Assembly (NCBI RefSeq): GCF_018129065.1
Contig: NZ_JAAEDM010000029.1
Location: 1 to 49,054 of the forward strand
Length of the DNA stretch: 49,054 bases
Direction of reading: 5' to 3'
DNA from: Neoroseomonas soli
GTDB taxonomy: Bacteria; Pseudomonadota; Alphaproteobacteria; Acetobacterales; Acetobacteraceae
A program made the translations under genes and the position numbers. Shown piece by piece: positions 7,824 to 17,486 of the stretch. The stretch's first letter is position 1. Each line of letters opens with the position of its first letter. The notes under the pieces were generated by a model that saw nothing but the letters and a program-made list of their open reading frames with translations, did not search any database and had not been told where the DNA came from.

Positions 7824-8899
7824 GCCACGCGCGGCCAGGAGGCGGGCAGGTTGTCGATGCGGATGCCGGCCGGGCCTTCGGAGGATTCCAGCACGCCGAT
7901 GCGGAAGACGCGCTCGCCCGCCGCTTCCAGCATCGCGGTGGCGTCCGCCGCGCGCGCGGCCGGCACGGCGATCACCATGCCGAGGCCGCAGTTGAAGACT
8001 CGCAGCATCTCGTCCGCCGCGACGTTCCCGGCTTCGGCGAGGAAGGCGAAGACGGGCGGCACGGGCCAGGAGGTCGCGTCCAGAACGGCCGTCAGGCCCG
8101 TCGGCAGCACGCGCGGAAGGTTGCCCGGCAGCCCGCCGCCGGTGATGTGCGCGGCGGCCTTGAGCAGCCCGGCGCGGTGCAGCGCGAGCAGCGGCTTCAC
8201 ATAGATGCGCGTCGGTTCCAGCAGCGCCGCGCCGAGCGTCTTCCCCGGCGCGAAGGGCGCGGCATCGTGCAGCGACAGCCCGCGCGCCTCCAGCACCCGC
8301 CGCACCAGCGAGAATCCGTTGGAATGCACGCCGGAGGAGGCGAGGCCGAGCAGCACGTCCCCCGCGCCGAGCCCCACCGGCAGCAGCGCGCCGCGTTCCG
8401 CCGCACCCACCGAGAAGCCGGCGAGGTCGTAGTCGCCCTTGGCATACATGCCGGGCATCTCGGCCGTCTCGCCGCCCACCAGCGCGCAGCCGGCCTGGCG
8501 GCAGCCCTCGGCGATTCCCGCGATGACGTCCTTCGCGGCCGCGACCTCGAGCTTCCCGGTGGCGAAATAATCGAGGAAGAAGAGCGGCTCCGCCCCCTGC
8601 ACGATCAGGTCGTTCACGCACATGGCGACAAGGTCGATGCCGACGGTGGCGTGGATGCCGGCCTCGATGGCGACGCGCAGCTTCGTTCCGACGCCGTCGG
8701 TCGAGGACACCAGCACGGGATCCTTGAACCCCGCCGCCCTGAGGTCGAACAGCGCGCCGAAGCCACCGAGTCCGCCCATGGTGCCGGTGCGGTCGGTGGA
8801 TTTGGCGAGCGGCTTGATCGCCTCGACCAGCGCGTCGCCGGCCTCGATGTCCACGCCCGCCGCGCGATAGGTGAGGGAGGGAGACGGGGAACTGGTCAG
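7820..8899 (-). CDS. purM: Phosphoribosylformylglycinamidine cyclo-ligase (AIR synthetase), probable CTG start
   Basis: Cyclises FGAM to AIR, the step that closes the imidazole ring. Conserved segments include [47 protein letters not shown] and [13 protein letters not shown]. An ordinary start is available only at GTG 8854, but it would delete LTYRAAG, which belongs to the conserved PurM N-terminus ([15 protein letters not shown]) and is encoded in frame upstream. No ATG, GTG or TTG lies in frame above it. CTG at 8897-8899 has a perfect GGAGG (8905-8909) 5 bases upstream, so I place the start there, giving 359 residues. The GTG start remains the conservative alternative. Confidence 0.95.
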   Translation of the reverse strand: MTSSPSPSLTYRAAGVDIEAGDALVEAIKPLAKSTDRTGTMGGLGGFGALFDLRAAGFKDPVLVSSTDGVGTKLRVAIEAGIHATVGIDLVAMCVNDLIVQGAEPLFFLDYFATGKLEVAAAKDVIAGIAEGCRQAGCALVGGETAEMPGMYAKGDYDLAGFSVGAAERGALLPVGLGAGDVLLGLASSGVHSNGFSLVRRVLEARGLSLHDAAPFAPGKTLGAALLEPTRIYVKPLLALHRAGLLKAAAHITGGGLPGNLPRVLPTGLTAVLDATSWPVPPVFAFLAEAGNVAADEMLRVFNCGLGMVIAVPAARAADATAMLEAAGERVFRIGVLESSEGPAGIRIDNLPASWPRVA

Positions 8900-8973
8900 G
8901 GCGGCCTCCGATCGGCTATGGCAAGGGGCGGCTTGGCGCCGCGACGCGGCCGGCCTCGGCCGCTGGCAGGGAA

Positions 8974-9708
8974 ATGGGGATGGCTATGCCACACAAGGGT
9001 CGTCTCGCGCGGGCGCGCGGAAAGAACCATGTGGCGGCGCTCATCGCAACCGCCCTGCTGGCGCTTGCCGTGCCTGCCGCGGCGCAGGAGGCCCCGGCCG
9101 CACCTGCCGCCATCTCCTTCACCCAGCGCGGCGTGCCCGCCGAGGCGACTGCCGAGAACGGCGTGATCGCGCGCGAAAGGGCCTTCGTCGCCGGCCGCCG
9201 CGCCGCCTGGGAGCGCATCGCCGGCGCCGCCGGCGTGACCCGCCAGCTCAGCGACGCGCAGATCGAGGCGATGGTGACCTCCATCATCATCGAGGAGGAA
9301 CGCACCACCCCCACGCGCTATGCCGGCCGCATCACGGTGAATTTCAACCCGGGCCGGGCGCGCGCCTATACCGGCGGCGCCGGCACGGCCGAGGGCGGCG
9401 GCGGGCACGGTGGCACTGAGGGCGACGCCGTGCCGCGCCCGACCGCGCCGGTGGCGGTGGCTTCGACCGTCGAGGCGGTCGCGCTCTACGGCTCGCTCAA
9501 CGAATGGCTCGAATTGCGGCGGCGGCTACGCGGCGCGGCGCGGATCGAGGTGACGGCGATCTCCACCGACCGGGCGCGGCTGCGCCTTGGCCTGCGGGCG
9601 CCGCCGGCAGTGGCGGCGGAGGAACTGGGGCGGCAGGGCGTCAGCCTCGTCCCGGGTTCGGGAGCGCCCGGCGACGCCTGGCGCGTCGGCCTTGCCGGAC
9701 GCTCCTGA
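8974..9708 (+). CDS. DUF2066 domain-containing exported protein
   Basis: 244 residues with an N-terminal hydrophobic signal ([20 protein letters not shown]). The mature part has the DUF2066 pattern: [19 protein letters not shown], a [18 protein letters not shown] helix, [12 protein letters not shown], and a C-terminal part with [11 protein letters not shown] and [20 protein letters not shown]2066 genes typically lie beside purM and hdaA in alphaproteobacteria, as here; their function is not established. A Gly-rich insert (about residues 131-149) separates the two halves. Starts at 8974, 8980 and 8986 are all possible. It diverges from purM across 74 bases. Confidence 0.82.
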   Translation: MGMAMPHKGRLARARGKNHVAALIATALLALAVPAAAQEAPAAPAAISFTQRGVPAEATAENGVIARERAFVAGRRAAWERIAGAAGVTRQLSDAQIEAMVTSIIIEEERTTPTRYAGRITVNFNPGRARAYTGGAGTAEGGGGHGGTEGDAVPRPTAPVAVASTVEAVALYGSLNEWLELRRRLRGAARIEVTAISTDRARLRLGLRAPPAVAAEELGRQGVSLVPGSGAPGDAWRVGLAGRS

Positions 9709-9745
9709 CCGCGTCCGCCGAACGGGGCCTCCGGCCTCGGCCGAT

Positions 9746-10300
9746 GTGGAGGCGGGGCTCTTCACCCTGCCGAACCTCATCACCCTCGGGCGGCTCTTCG
9801 CCGTGCCGGCGGCGGTGTGGCTGATGCTGCAGCACAGGCTGGACTACGCCTTCCTGGTCTTCGTCGGCGCCGGCATCTCGGATGCGGTCGACGGCTGGCT
9901 GGCGCGGGTGCGCAATGCGCGTTCGGCGCTCGGCGCCCTGCTGGATCCGATCGCGGACAAGGCGCTGCTGGTCTCGGTCTATGTCACGCTCGCGGCCATC
10001 AACGTGCTGCCGGACTGGCTCGCCATCCTGGTGGTGTTCCGCGACCTGCTGATCGTGGGGGGCGTGATCCTGCTCTGGGTGCTCGGCGTGCCGACGCGGA
10101 TCAGGCCGCTGATGATCTCCAAGGCGAATACCTTCGCGCAGCTCGCGCTGGCGGCGCTGGCGCTGCTGCTGGCGGGCTTCGGGCTCCAGGCGCCGACGCT
10201 GCTGGAAGTGGCGATCTGGATTGTCGCCGTCACCACGGCCGCCTCGGGCGCCGCCTATGTGGTTCAGGCCGCCAGGCTGACGGGCGGCGGCGCACCGTGA
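9746..10300 (+). CDS. CDP-alcohol phosphatidyltransferase family membrane enzyme
   Basis: About 184 residues with several transmembrane helices. The family catalytic motif D-x2-D-G-x2-A-R-x8-G-x3-D-x3-D is intact in DAVDGWLARVRNARS followed by LGALLDPIAD. The N-terminus LFTLPNLITLGRLFAVP is typical of PgsA-like or cardiolipin-synthase-like members that join CDP-diacylglycerol to an alcohol. The start is uncertain: GTG at 9746 gives VEAGLFTLPN, while a TTG near 9689 would add about 19 residues and overlap the DUF2066 gene. Neither has a strong ribosome site. The stop overlaps the GTG of the permease gene by 4 bases. Confidence 0.85.
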   Translation: MEAGLFTLPNLITLGRLFAVPAAVWLMLQHRLDYAFLVFVGAGISDAVDGWLARVRNARSALGALLDPIADKALLVSVYVTLAAINVLPDWLAILVVFRDLLIVGGVILLWVLGVPTRIRPLMISKANTFAQLALAALALLLAGFGLQAPTLLEVAIWIVAVTTAASGAAYVVQAARLTGGGAP

Positions 10301-11478
10301 GCGAGGCGCCGCCCCGCCCGCCCGCCAAGGCCGACCTGTCCCGCGCCGGGTCGCCGTCAGCGCTCGCCGGCGGGCGCTTCCCGCCGCCGTCGGCGCCGCG
10401 CACGGCGACGCCGCGGCAGCGGCTCGGGCTGGTGCTTGGCTTCGGGGGGGCGCTGCTGTTCTCCCTCTGGCTGTTCCAGGGGATCCTGACGCCCTTCGTG
10501 CTGGCCGCCGTCGTCGCCTATTTCCTCGACCCGGTGGCGACGCACCTGTCGCGCATCGGCGTGCGGCGGGGCCTCGCCGCCTTCCTGCTGATCTTCCTGC
10601 TGATGGCGCTGGCCCTCGCGGCAGGGCTCCTGCTCTATCCGCTGATCCTCTCGCAGATCGGCGTGCTGGTGCAGCGGCTGCCGGCCTATGTCTCGGGCGT
10701 CGCCGCGCTGCTGCAGGAAGGGCTGATGCATCTCGAGGAAGCGCTGGGCCCCGAGATGGTGGACCAGCGCCTGCGCGACCTCGCGATCAACCAGGCGGGC
10801 ACCATGCTGTCCTGGCTCGGCACGGCGGCGACGCGGCTGATCGGCGGCGGTTTCGCGCTGTTCCAGGTCTTCACGCTGGTCATCGTGGTGCCGGTGGTCG
10901 CGTTCTACCTGCTGCGGGACTGGCAGGCGATGCTGGGGCGCATCGAATCCTGGCTGCCGCGGCGCAACTCGGCCGTGCTGCGGCAACTGGCGCGGGACAC
11001 GGACCGCGTGCTCGCGGCCTGGTTGCGCGGCCAACTGTTATGTTGCGCGGCGCTCGGCCTCTTCTATGCCATCGCGCTGCAACTGGTGGGGCTGGAACTG
11101 GGCCTGACCGTCGGGCTGATGGCGGGCATCCTGACCTTCATCCCCTATGTCGGCTCGCTGACCGGCTTCGTCGCCGCGGTGCTGCTGGCGATGGGCCAGT
11201 TCGGCACCTGGAACGAGGTGCTGATGGTGGTCGGCATCTTCCTGGTCGGCCAGACGATCGAGGGCTACGTCATCTACCCCTACCTGCTCGGGGACAGGGT
11301 GGAACTGCACGCGGTCTGGGTGATCTTCGCCCTGTTTGCCGGCGGCGTGGCGTTCGGCTTCCTGGGCGTGCTGCTGGCGGTGCCGATGGCCGCGGCACTC
11401 GGCGTCGTCGCGCGCTACTGGCTGCGGCGGTATCTCGAAAGCCCCCTCTACCTCGACCCGCCGCGGACGGGGACATGA
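10297..11478 (+). CDS. AI-2E/PerM family permease
   Basis: 393-residue integral membrane protein. About 50 polar, Pro-rich residues precede the first helix (LGLVLGFGGALLFSLWLFQG). The family fingerprint is present: LTPFVLAAVVAYFLDPV, the central RLPAYVSGV region, PVVAFYLLRDW, and GILTFIPYVGSLTGF, followed by a C-terminal helix pair. Family members export small molecules or act as Na+/H+ antiporters; specificity cannot be read. It starts with GTG overlapping the upstream stop and ends overlapping the hdaA start (ATGA), an arrangement well known for perM-hda pairs. Confidence 0.9.
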   Translation: MSEAPPRPPAKADLSRAGSPSALAGGRFPPPSAPRTATPRQRLGLVLGFGGALLFSLWLFQGILTPFVLAAVVAYFLDPVATHLSRIGVRRGLAAFLLIFLLMALALAAGLLLYPLILSQIGVLVQRLPAYVSGVAALLQEGLMHLEEALGPEMVDQRLRDLAINQAGTMLSWLGTAATRLIGGGFALFQVFTLVIVVPVVAFYLLRDWQAMLGRIESWLPRRNSAVLRQLARDTDRVLAAWLRGQLLCCAALGLFYAIALQLVGLELGLTVGLMAGILTFIPYVGSLTGFVAAVLLAMGQFGTWNEVLMVVGIFLVGQTIEGYVIYPYLLGDRVELHAVWVIFALFAGGVAFGFLGVLLAVPMAAALGVVARYWLRRYLESPLYLDPPRTGT

Positions 11479-12233
11479 TGTCCGGCGCGCCCGCGCACCG
11501 CACGGCGCGGCAATTCGCCCTGCCGTTGCCCATCGCCACCTCCTGCGCGCGGGCCGACCTGCTCGAGGACGCTTCGAACGCGGAGGCGCTCGCCTGGCTC
11601 GACCGGCCGGAGACCTGGCCGGGCCGACGGCTCGCCATCTTCGGGCCGGAGGGGGTGGGCAAGACCCACATGGCGCACGCCTTCGCCGCCGAACGGGGCT
11701 GGCGCTTCCTGGAAGGACCCTCGCTGCGCGGGCTGCCGGCCCCGGCGGCCGGCGGCACGGTGCTGGACGATGCCGATGCGGTGGCCGAGGAACCGGCCCT
11801 GCTGCACCTGATCAACCTCTGCGCCGAGCGGGGGGAGGGGCTGCTGCTGGTGGGTAGGGAGGCGCCCGCGCGCTGGAAGGTGGCGCTGCCGGACCTCGCC
11901 AGCCGGCTGAGGGCGACGACCGCGGTCGGCATCGGCCGCCCGGGTGATGCGCTGCTGGCCGCGCTGCTGGCCAAGCTCTTCGCCGACCGGCAGTTGCGCG
12001 TCGCGCCCGAGGTGCAGGCCTGGCTGCTCGCCAGGCTGCGGCGGGAGGCGGCGGTGCTGGCCGAGGCGGTGGCGCGGCTCGACCGCGCCGCGCTGATGGC
12101 TGCCGCAGCGGTCACCCGCCCCCTGGCGCGCGCGGCCCTGGCCGACTGGGAGGGCTTCGGGGAAGGCGCCGACGATGATGCTTCCGAGACATTCCCCGCT
12201 GCAGCCTCGCCCCCCATGCCCGCACTGCTGTAA
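11475..12233 (+). CDS. hdaA: HdaA, DnaA-related regulatory inactivator (AAA+)
   Basis: 252 residues. The N-terminal [12 protein letters not shown] resembles the clamp-binding segment with which Hda proteins reach the replication clamp. The DnaA-type AAA+ domain follows, with Walker [15 protein letters not shown] (about residues 58-71) and a short Walker B ([10 protein letters not shown]). Hda with the clamp stimulates ATP hydrolysis by DnaA after initiation. It lacks the DNA-binding domain IV of DnaA, as expected. The 4-base overlap with the permease gene implies coupling. Confidence 0.85.
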   Translation: MMSGAPAHRTARQFALPLPIATSCARADLLEDASNAEALAWLDRPETWPGRRLAIFGPEGVGKTHMAHAFAAERGWRFLEGPSLRGLPAPAAGGTVLDDADAVAEEPALLHLINLCAERGEGLLLVGREAPARWKVALPDLASRLRATTAVGIGRPGDALLAALLAKLFADRQLRVAPEVQAWLLARLRREAAVLAEAVARLDRAALMAAAAVTRPLARAALADWEGFGEGADDDASETFPAAASPPMPALL

Positions 12234-12265
12234 ATTCGCCATATGACCATTCCAGGCACGCCCGC

Positions 12266-14425
12266 ATGAACGACGCGCCGACGCCCCCGCCGGAGGATGC
12301 CCTCCTCACCAGCCCGGCCCGCTACATCAACCGCGAACTCTCCTGGCTCGCCTTCAACCAGCGCGTGCTGGAGGAGGCGACCAACCCGCATCACCCGCTG
12401 CTCGAGCGGCTGCGCTTCGTCGCCATCTCGGCCTCGAACCTCGACGAGTTCTATTCGGTGCGCGTCGCCGGCCTGGTGGGGCAGGAGAGGGCCGGGATCG
12501 GCAAGCTCTCCCACGACGGGAAGACGCCGGCGCGCCAGCTTGCCGCCATCCACGACCGCGCCGAGGCGCTGATCGAGGGGCAGCAGGCGGCCTGGCGGGA
12601 GTTGCGCGGCCTGCTGCGCGACGCCGGCGTGATGGTGTGCGAGCAGGCCGAGCTGGACGCGGCCGACCGGGAATGGCTCGAAGGCTACTTCATGGACCGG
12701 GTCTTCCCGGTGCTGACGCCGCTTGCGGTCGATCCGGCGCATCCCTTTCCGTTCATCTCCAACCTCTCGCTCTGCATGGTGCTGAAACTGGTGCGGGAGG
12801 AGGATGGCGGCACGATGCGCGCGCTGCTGCCGCTCTCGCCCCAGGTGCAGCGCTTCGTCCGCCTGCCGGCGCGCGAAGGCGTGCCCGGCATCCGCTTCGT
12901 GCAGCTCGAGGACCTGATCCAGCTCTTCCTCGACCGGCTCTTCCCGGGCTTCATCCCCGCGGAGAACGGGCTGTTCCGCCTGATCCGCGACACCGACGTG
13001 GAATTCGAGGAAGAGGCGGAGGACCTGGTGCGGTCCTACGAGACGGCGCTCAAGCGCCGCCGCCGCGGCCGGCCGATCCGGCTGTCCGTCACCGCCGCCA
13101 CGCCCGCGGATATGCTGGACTTCGTCGCTGACGAGCTCGAGGCGCCGCGTGCGGAGGTGTTCCTGGTCGATGGCCTGCTCGGGCTTTCGGACCTGACGCA
13201 GCTGATCGTGGACGACCGGCCGGACCTGCTCTTCACGCCCTACACGCCGCGCTTCCCGGAGCGCATCCTCGACTATGGCGGGGATTGCTTCGCGGCGATC
13301 AAGGCGAAGGAGATCGTCGTCCACCACCCCTACGAATCCTTCGACGTGGTGGTCCAGTTCCTGCGCCAGGCGGCGCGCGACCCCAACGTCGTCGCGATCA
13401 AGCAGACGCTCTATCGCACCACGCGCGACAGCCCGATCGCCAAGGCGCTGATCGAGGCCGCGGAGGCCGGCAAGTCCGTCACCGGCATCGTGGAACTGAA
13501 GGCGCGCTTCGACGAGGAGCGCAACATCGCCCTCGCGCGCGAGCTTGAAGCCGCCGGCGTGCAGGTGGTCTACGGCTTCGTCGAGCTGAAGACGCACGCC
13601 AAGGTTTCGCTGGTGGTGCGGCGGGAGGGCAACCAGCTTCGCTCCTACGCGCATTTCGGCACCGGCAACTACCATCCGGTCACCGCGCGCATCTACACGG
13701 ACCTGTCCTACTTCACCGCCGACCCGGCGCTGACGCGGGACGCCGCCAAGCTGTTCAACTTCATGACCGGCTATGCGCGGCCGGAGACGATGGAGAAGCT
13801 CGCCTTCTCGCCGCTCACGATCCGCCCGACGCTGCTCGGCCTGATCGAGCAGGAGATCGCCTTCGCCAAGGAAGGCAAGCCGGCGGCGATATGGATCAAG
13901 ATGAACTCGCTGGTGGACGAGACGCTGATCGACGCGCTCTATGCCGCATCGCGCGCGGGCGTGAAGGTGGATGCCGTGGTGCGCGGCATCTGCTGCCTGC
14001 GCCCTGGCGTGAAGGGACTGTCCGAGAACATCCGCGTGAAGTCGATCGTCGGGCGCTTCCTCGAGCATTCGCGCATCTGCGTCTTCGGCAACGGGCACCG
14101 GCTGCCGTCGCGGCGCGCGCGCGTCTACATCAGCAGCGCGGATTGGATGGCGCGCAACATGGACTGGCGCGTCGAGACCATGGTGCCGGTCGAGAACCCC
14201 ACCGTGCACGCGCAGGTGGTCGACCAGATCATGGTGGTGAACCTCAAGGACACGATGCAGTCCTGGCAACTCGGGCCGGACGGCGAGTGGACGCGCCTCG
14301 CGGCCGGTGAGAAGCCGGTCTCGGCGCACGAATACTTCATGACCAACCCATCCCTGTCCGGCCGGGGCAGCGCGCTCAAGGGCGCGCCGCGGCGGCAGCG
14401 GCAGGACCGGGTGATGCAGGACTGA
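12266..14425 (+). CDS. ppk1: Polyphosphate kinase 1
   Basis: 719 residues. PPK1 polymerises the gamma phosphate of ATP into polyphosphate at the membrane. The N-domain is recognisable by [19 protein letters not shown] and [14 protein letters not shown]. The catalytic domains contain [13 protein letters not shown], where His444 is the predicted phospho-histidine, [10 protein letters not shown], and [12 protein letters not shown] near the C-terminus. The gene is followed after 4 bases by ppx, so synthesis and breakdown of polyphosphate are encoded together. It starts 32 bases after hdaA and may share its transcript. Confidence 0.97.
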   Translation: MNDAPTPPPEDALLTSPARYINRELSWLAFNQRVLEEATNPHHPLLERLRFVAISASNLDEFYSVRVAGLVGQERAGIGKLSHDGKTPARQLAAIHDRAEALIEGQQAAWRELRGLLRDAGVMVCEQAELDAADREWLEGYFMDRVFPVLTPLAVDPAHPFPFISNLSLCMVLKLVREEDGGTMRALLPLSPQVQRFVRLPAREGVPGIRFVQLEDLIQLFLDRLFPGFIPAENGLFRLIRDTDVEFEEEAEDLVRSYETALKRRRRGRPIRLSVTAATPADMLDFVADELEAPRAEVFLVDGLLGLSDLTQLIVDDRPDLLFTPYTPRFPERILDYGGDCFAAIKAKEIVVHHPYESFDVVVQFLRQAARDPNVVAIKQTLYRTTRDSPIAKALIEAAEAGKSVTGIVELKARFDEERNIALARELEAAGVQVVYGFVELKTHAKVSLVVRREGNQLRSYAHFGTGNYHPVTARIYTDLSYFTADPALTRDAAKLFNFMTGYARPETMEKLAFSPLTIRPTLLGLIEQEIAFAKEGKPAAIWIKMNSLVDETLIDALYAASRAGVKVDAVVRGICCLRPGVKGLSENIRVKSIVGRFLEHSRICVFGNGHRLPSRRARVYISSADWMARNMDWRVETMVPVENPTVHAQVVDQIMVVNLKDTMQSWQLGPDGEWTRLAAGEKPVSAHEYFMTNPSLSGRGSALKGAPRRQRQDRVMQD

Positions 14426-14429
14426 CACG

Positions 14430-15950
14430 GTGAACACGCTTCTTCGCGACGGCCCCGCCTGGACGGGTGGCGGGTTCGCCCGGGCACGCTCGGCGGTGGT
14501 CGATCTGGGCTCCAACTCCGTCCGCCTCGTGGTCTTCGAGGGGCGCGGGCGCAACCCGGTGACCATCTTCAACGAGAAGGCGGTGCTCGGCCTCGGCCGC
14601 GGGCTGGTTTCGACCGGCAAGCTGAACGAGGAGGCGGTCGAGCAGGCCGTCACCGTCATGGTGCGCTACCACACGGTCGCGCGCGCCATGGGCGCCGATC
14701 CGGTGGAGGTGCTGGCGACCGCCGCGGTGCGCGACGCGGCGAACGGATCCGCCTTCGTCGCCGCCCTGCGCGCGCGCCTGCCCGACCTCGGCATCCGCGT
14801 CCTGACGGGGCAGGAGGAAGGGCTGCTGTCGGCCGACGGCGTGCTGCTCGGCTTCCCCGGCGCCGACGGCGTGTTGGGCGACATCGGCGGCGGCTCGCTC
14901 GAACTGGTGGAGCTGGCCCAGGGGCGCGCCGGGCGGGCGATCAGCCTGCCGCTCGGCGCCATCCGCCTGTCCGAGCGTTCCGGCGGGGACATCCAGCGCG
15001 GCCGCGCGCTCGCCACCGAGGAACTCGGCCGCGCCACCTGGCTGGATGAGGGCTCGGGCCGGGACCTCTACCTGGTCGGCGGCGCCTGGCGCGCGCTGGC
15101 GCGGATGCACATCGCGCAGACCGCCTATCCGCTATCGATCGTGCACCACTACGTGCTGTCGCGGGAGGAAGCGCGGGACCTTTCCGGCGTGGTGATGGCC
15201 GCGACGCGCCGCACCCTCGAACGGATGCCCGGCGCGCCGACCAAGCGCCTGCAGGACCTGCCCTGGGCGGCGATGGTCATGCGCCGCCTGCTGCGCGCGA
15301 CCGGCGCCCGCCGCGTCGTGTTCAGCGCCAACGGCCTGCGCGAGGGCTGGTACGCCCGCCATATCGAGGCCGCCGAGCGGCGCCGCGACCCGCTGATCGC
15401 CGCCGCGCGGGACCTTGCCGAACGCTTCGGGCGCGACCCGCGCCTGCCGCCCGCCCTGGCGCAATGGACAGCCGGCCTCTTCGAGCGCGAAGGCGTGGCC
15501 GAGGCATCGCTGCGCGCCGCGGCCTGCTGGGTCAGCGATACCGGCAGCCACGACCACCCGGACTACCGCGCCGAGCACGCCTATTTCCGCGTGCTCCGCC
15601 AGGCGGGGGCGGGGCTCGACCACCATGAGCGCGCCTTCCTCGCACTCGCCGTGGCGCTGCGCTACGACGCGGCGCCCGACGCGGCCTTCCTGCAGGCGGC
15701 GCGGGTGCTGCTGGACGTCGCGGTGGTGCGGCGAGCCGAGACGCTCGGGGCGGCGCTGCGGCTCGCCTACACCCTTTCGGGCGGCACGCCGGAATTGCTG
15801 GCGGGCACGGCGCTGGAACGCAGCGGGGGCCGGCTGGTGCTGCGCCTGGTGGAAGGCAGCGGCGTCTTCGCGGGGGAGAGCGTGATGCGGCGCGTGGAGG
15901 CCCTGGCGGCGGTGCTGGGGCTGGAGGCGGTGGTGGAGGTCGCGGGGTAG
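14430..15950 (+). CDS. ppx: Exopolyphosphatase (Ppx/GppA family)
   Basis: 506 residues starting with GTG 4 bases after ppk1. The ASKHA phosphatase domain shows the first phosphate loop VVDLGSNSVRLVVFEG, ATAAVRDAANG, LTGQEEGLLSADGV and the second phosphate loop GDIGGGSLELVEL. The C-terminal part contains HHYVLSREEARDL and a helical extension with SDTGSHDHPDYRAEHA, similar to the HD-like domain of long Ppx proteins. It releases terminal phosphate from polyphosphate and may also hydrolyse pppGpp. The gene ends immediately before the inverted-repeat element at 15959. Confidence 0.94.
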   Translation: MNTLLRDGPAWTGGGFARARSAVVDLGSNSVRLVVFEGRGRNPVTIFNEKAVLGLGRGLVSTGKLNEEAVEQAVTVMVRYHTVARAMGADPVEVLATAAVRDAANGSAFVAALRARLPDLGIRVLTGQEEGLLSADGVLLGFPGADGVLGDIGGGSLELVELAQGRAGRAISLPLGAIRLSERSGGDIQRGRALATEELGRATWLDEGSGRDLYLVGGAWRALARMHIAQTAYPLSIVHHYVLSREEARDLSGVVMAATRRTLERMPGAPTKRLQDLPWAAMVMRRLLRATGARRVVFSANGLREGWYARHIEAAERRRDPLIAAARDLAERFGRDPRLPPALAQWTAGLFEREGVAEASLRAAACWVSDTGSHDHPDYRAEHAYFRVLRQAGAGLDHHERAFLALAVALRYDAAPDAAFLQAARVLLDVAVVRRAETLGAALRLAYTLSGGTPELLAGTALERSGGRLVLRLVEGSGVFAGESVMRRVEALAAVLGLEAVVEVAG

Positions 15951-15958
15951 GGCGCGGC

Positions 15959-16177
15959 GGGGAGGGCGCTGCCCTCCCCGGATCCCACCCGCGAGAGGCC
16001 GAAAGGCCTCTGGACACCAGCTTTCGGTCGGGAGTTCGGAGTAGAGGCTTGCGGGCGCGCGTTCGATGGAGCGGCGCGCCCGCCCCTCCTCGAAGTCCCC
16101 AATTGAATCTCATGGGTTCCAAGGGCCTTTGGGCCCTTGGCGGGGAGAGGCCCGGAGAGGGGCAGCGCCCCTCTCCG
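15959..16177. repeat. REPIN-like inverted doublet, copy A
   Basis: Two modules of about 60 bases face each other. The left one (15959-16019) starts with GGGGAGGGC-gct-GCCCTCCCC (15959-15979) and holds GAGGCC-GAAA-GGCCTC (15995-16010). The right one (16113-16177) is an imperfect reverse complement of the left and contains a 10-base perfect stem (16154-16163 with 16167-16176). It fills the space between the convergent ppx and rnd genes. Copies B (18445) and C (35165) share the plan. It may also act as a bidirectional terminator. Confidence 0.8.
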
Positions 16178-16185
16178 CTGCGCCC

Positions 16186-17373
16186 TTACCCTGCCGGGAT
16201 CAGCTTCACCCGCTTCCCGTCCACCCCCAGCGCCAGCCGCCCCGTCTTCAGCGCCAGCGCGGCCTCGCCGAACACCTCGCGCCGCCAGCCGTGCAGGGCC
16301 GCGACTTCGGTGCCGTCGCCGGCGGCCAGGCGGTCGAGGTCGTCGCTGCTGGCGAGCAGGCGCGGGGCAACGTTGTGTTCCTCGCTCTTGGCCGCGAGCA
16401 GGACCTTGAGCAGGGAGACCAGCGCGGGGGAGGGCGGCGGGCCGTGCCGGTCCTTGGGCGCCTCCGGCAGCGCCTCGTCCGGCACCTCCTTGCCGGCCTT
16501 CACGGCGGCGAGCAGCCCGGTGCCGGAGCGCCCCTTGGCGAAGCCTTCCGAGATGCCGCGGGCGCGGGCGAGGTCGGCCGGCGTCTCGGGCATGGTGGCG
16601 GCGATCTCGAGAAGCGTCTCGTCCTTCACCAGGCGCTGGCGCGGGATGTTGATGCGCTGGGCCTCGCGTTCCCGCCAGGCGGCGACGGCGCGCAGCATGC
16701 CGAGGAAGCGCCGGTTGCCGGTGCGCGGCCGCAGCCGTTCCCAGGCGCTTTCGGGGTCGAGCCGGTAGGTCGCGGGGTCGGCCAGCGCGCCCATCTCCTC
16801 CGCCACCCAGGCGAGGCGCCCTTCGCGGCGCAGCCTGGCGTCGAGCGCGGTGTAGATCTTCCGCAGATGCGTCACGTCCGCCGCGGCATAGGCCATCTGG
16901 GCGGCGGAAAGCGGCCGGGCCGACCAGTCGCTGAAGCGGTGCGCCTTGTCGATCTGCGTGCCGGCCAGGGACCGGCACAGCCCGTCATAGGAGACCTGGT
17001 CGCCATAGCCCGCGACCATCGCCGCGACCTGGGTGTCGAAGAGCGGCGTCGGCACCGCGTCGAACTTCAGCAGGAAGATTTCCACGTCCTGGCGGGCGGC
17101 ATGGAAGACCTTCGTCACCGCCTGGTCGGCCAGCAATTCGCCGAGCGGGGCGAGATCCAGCCCCGGCGCCAGCGCATCCACCAGCGCGACCTCGGTGTCG
17201 GAGGCGAGCTGGACCAGGCAGAGTTCGGGCCAATAGGTCCGTTCCCGCATGAATTCGGTGTCCACCGTGACGAATGTCTCGGTCCGGAGCCGCGCGCAAA
17301 GGGCGGCGAGGGCCTCGGTCTCGGTGATCAGGACAGGGGTGGGTTCGGCGGCAACGGCGGGACGACGGCTCAT
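16186..17373 (-). CDS. rnd: Ribonuclease D
   Basis: 395 residues from the ATG at 17373; the frame extends 14 codons further, but those encode a Pro-rich stretch not expected in the family. RNase D is a 3'-5' exonuclease that trims tRNA and other small RNA precursors. The DEDD catalytic residues are visible: Exo I VDTEFMRERTYWPELCLVQL with Asp38 and Glu40, Exo II FHAARQDVEIFLL, Exo III YAAADVTHL. The HRDC domain follows at about residues 205-285 (LRAVAAWREREAQRINIPRQ). It converges on ppx with element A between them. Confidence 0.94.
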   Translation of the reverse strand: MSRRPAVAAEPTPVLITETEALAALCARLRTETFVTVDTEFMRERTYWPELCLVQLASDTEVALVDALAPGLDLAPLGELLADQAVTKVFHAARQDVEIFLLKFDAVPTPLFDTQVAAMVAGYGDQVSYDGLCRSLAGTQIDKAHRFSDWSARPLSAAQMAYAAADVTHLRKIYTALDARLRREGRLAWVAEEMGALADPATYRLDPESAWERLRPRTGNRRFLGMLRAVAAWREREAQRINIPRQRLVKDETLLEIAATMPETPADLARARGISEGFAKGRSGTGLLAAVKAGKEVPDEALPEAPKDRHGPPPSPALVSLLKVLLAAKSEEHNVAPRLLASSDDLDRLAAGDGTEVAALHGWRREVFGEAALALKTGRLALGVDGKRVKLIPAG

Positions 17374-17486
17374 CGCCGGCGCTTCTAGACCCGGGGGGCG
17401 GGGAGGAAAAGGCAAAGCAGGGCCGGGGCTGGCCCCGGGCCGGACGCGGGGGCATGCTCCGGCACCCGAACAGGAGGGGTTCCCCC

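Noticed and set aside
11270-14659. 1129-codon open frame on the minus strand
   Set aside because: It lies antisense to hdaA, ppk1 and part of ppx, all strongly supported. Composition is His/Arg/Asp-rich low-complexity, as expected from the mirror frame of high-GC coding DNA.
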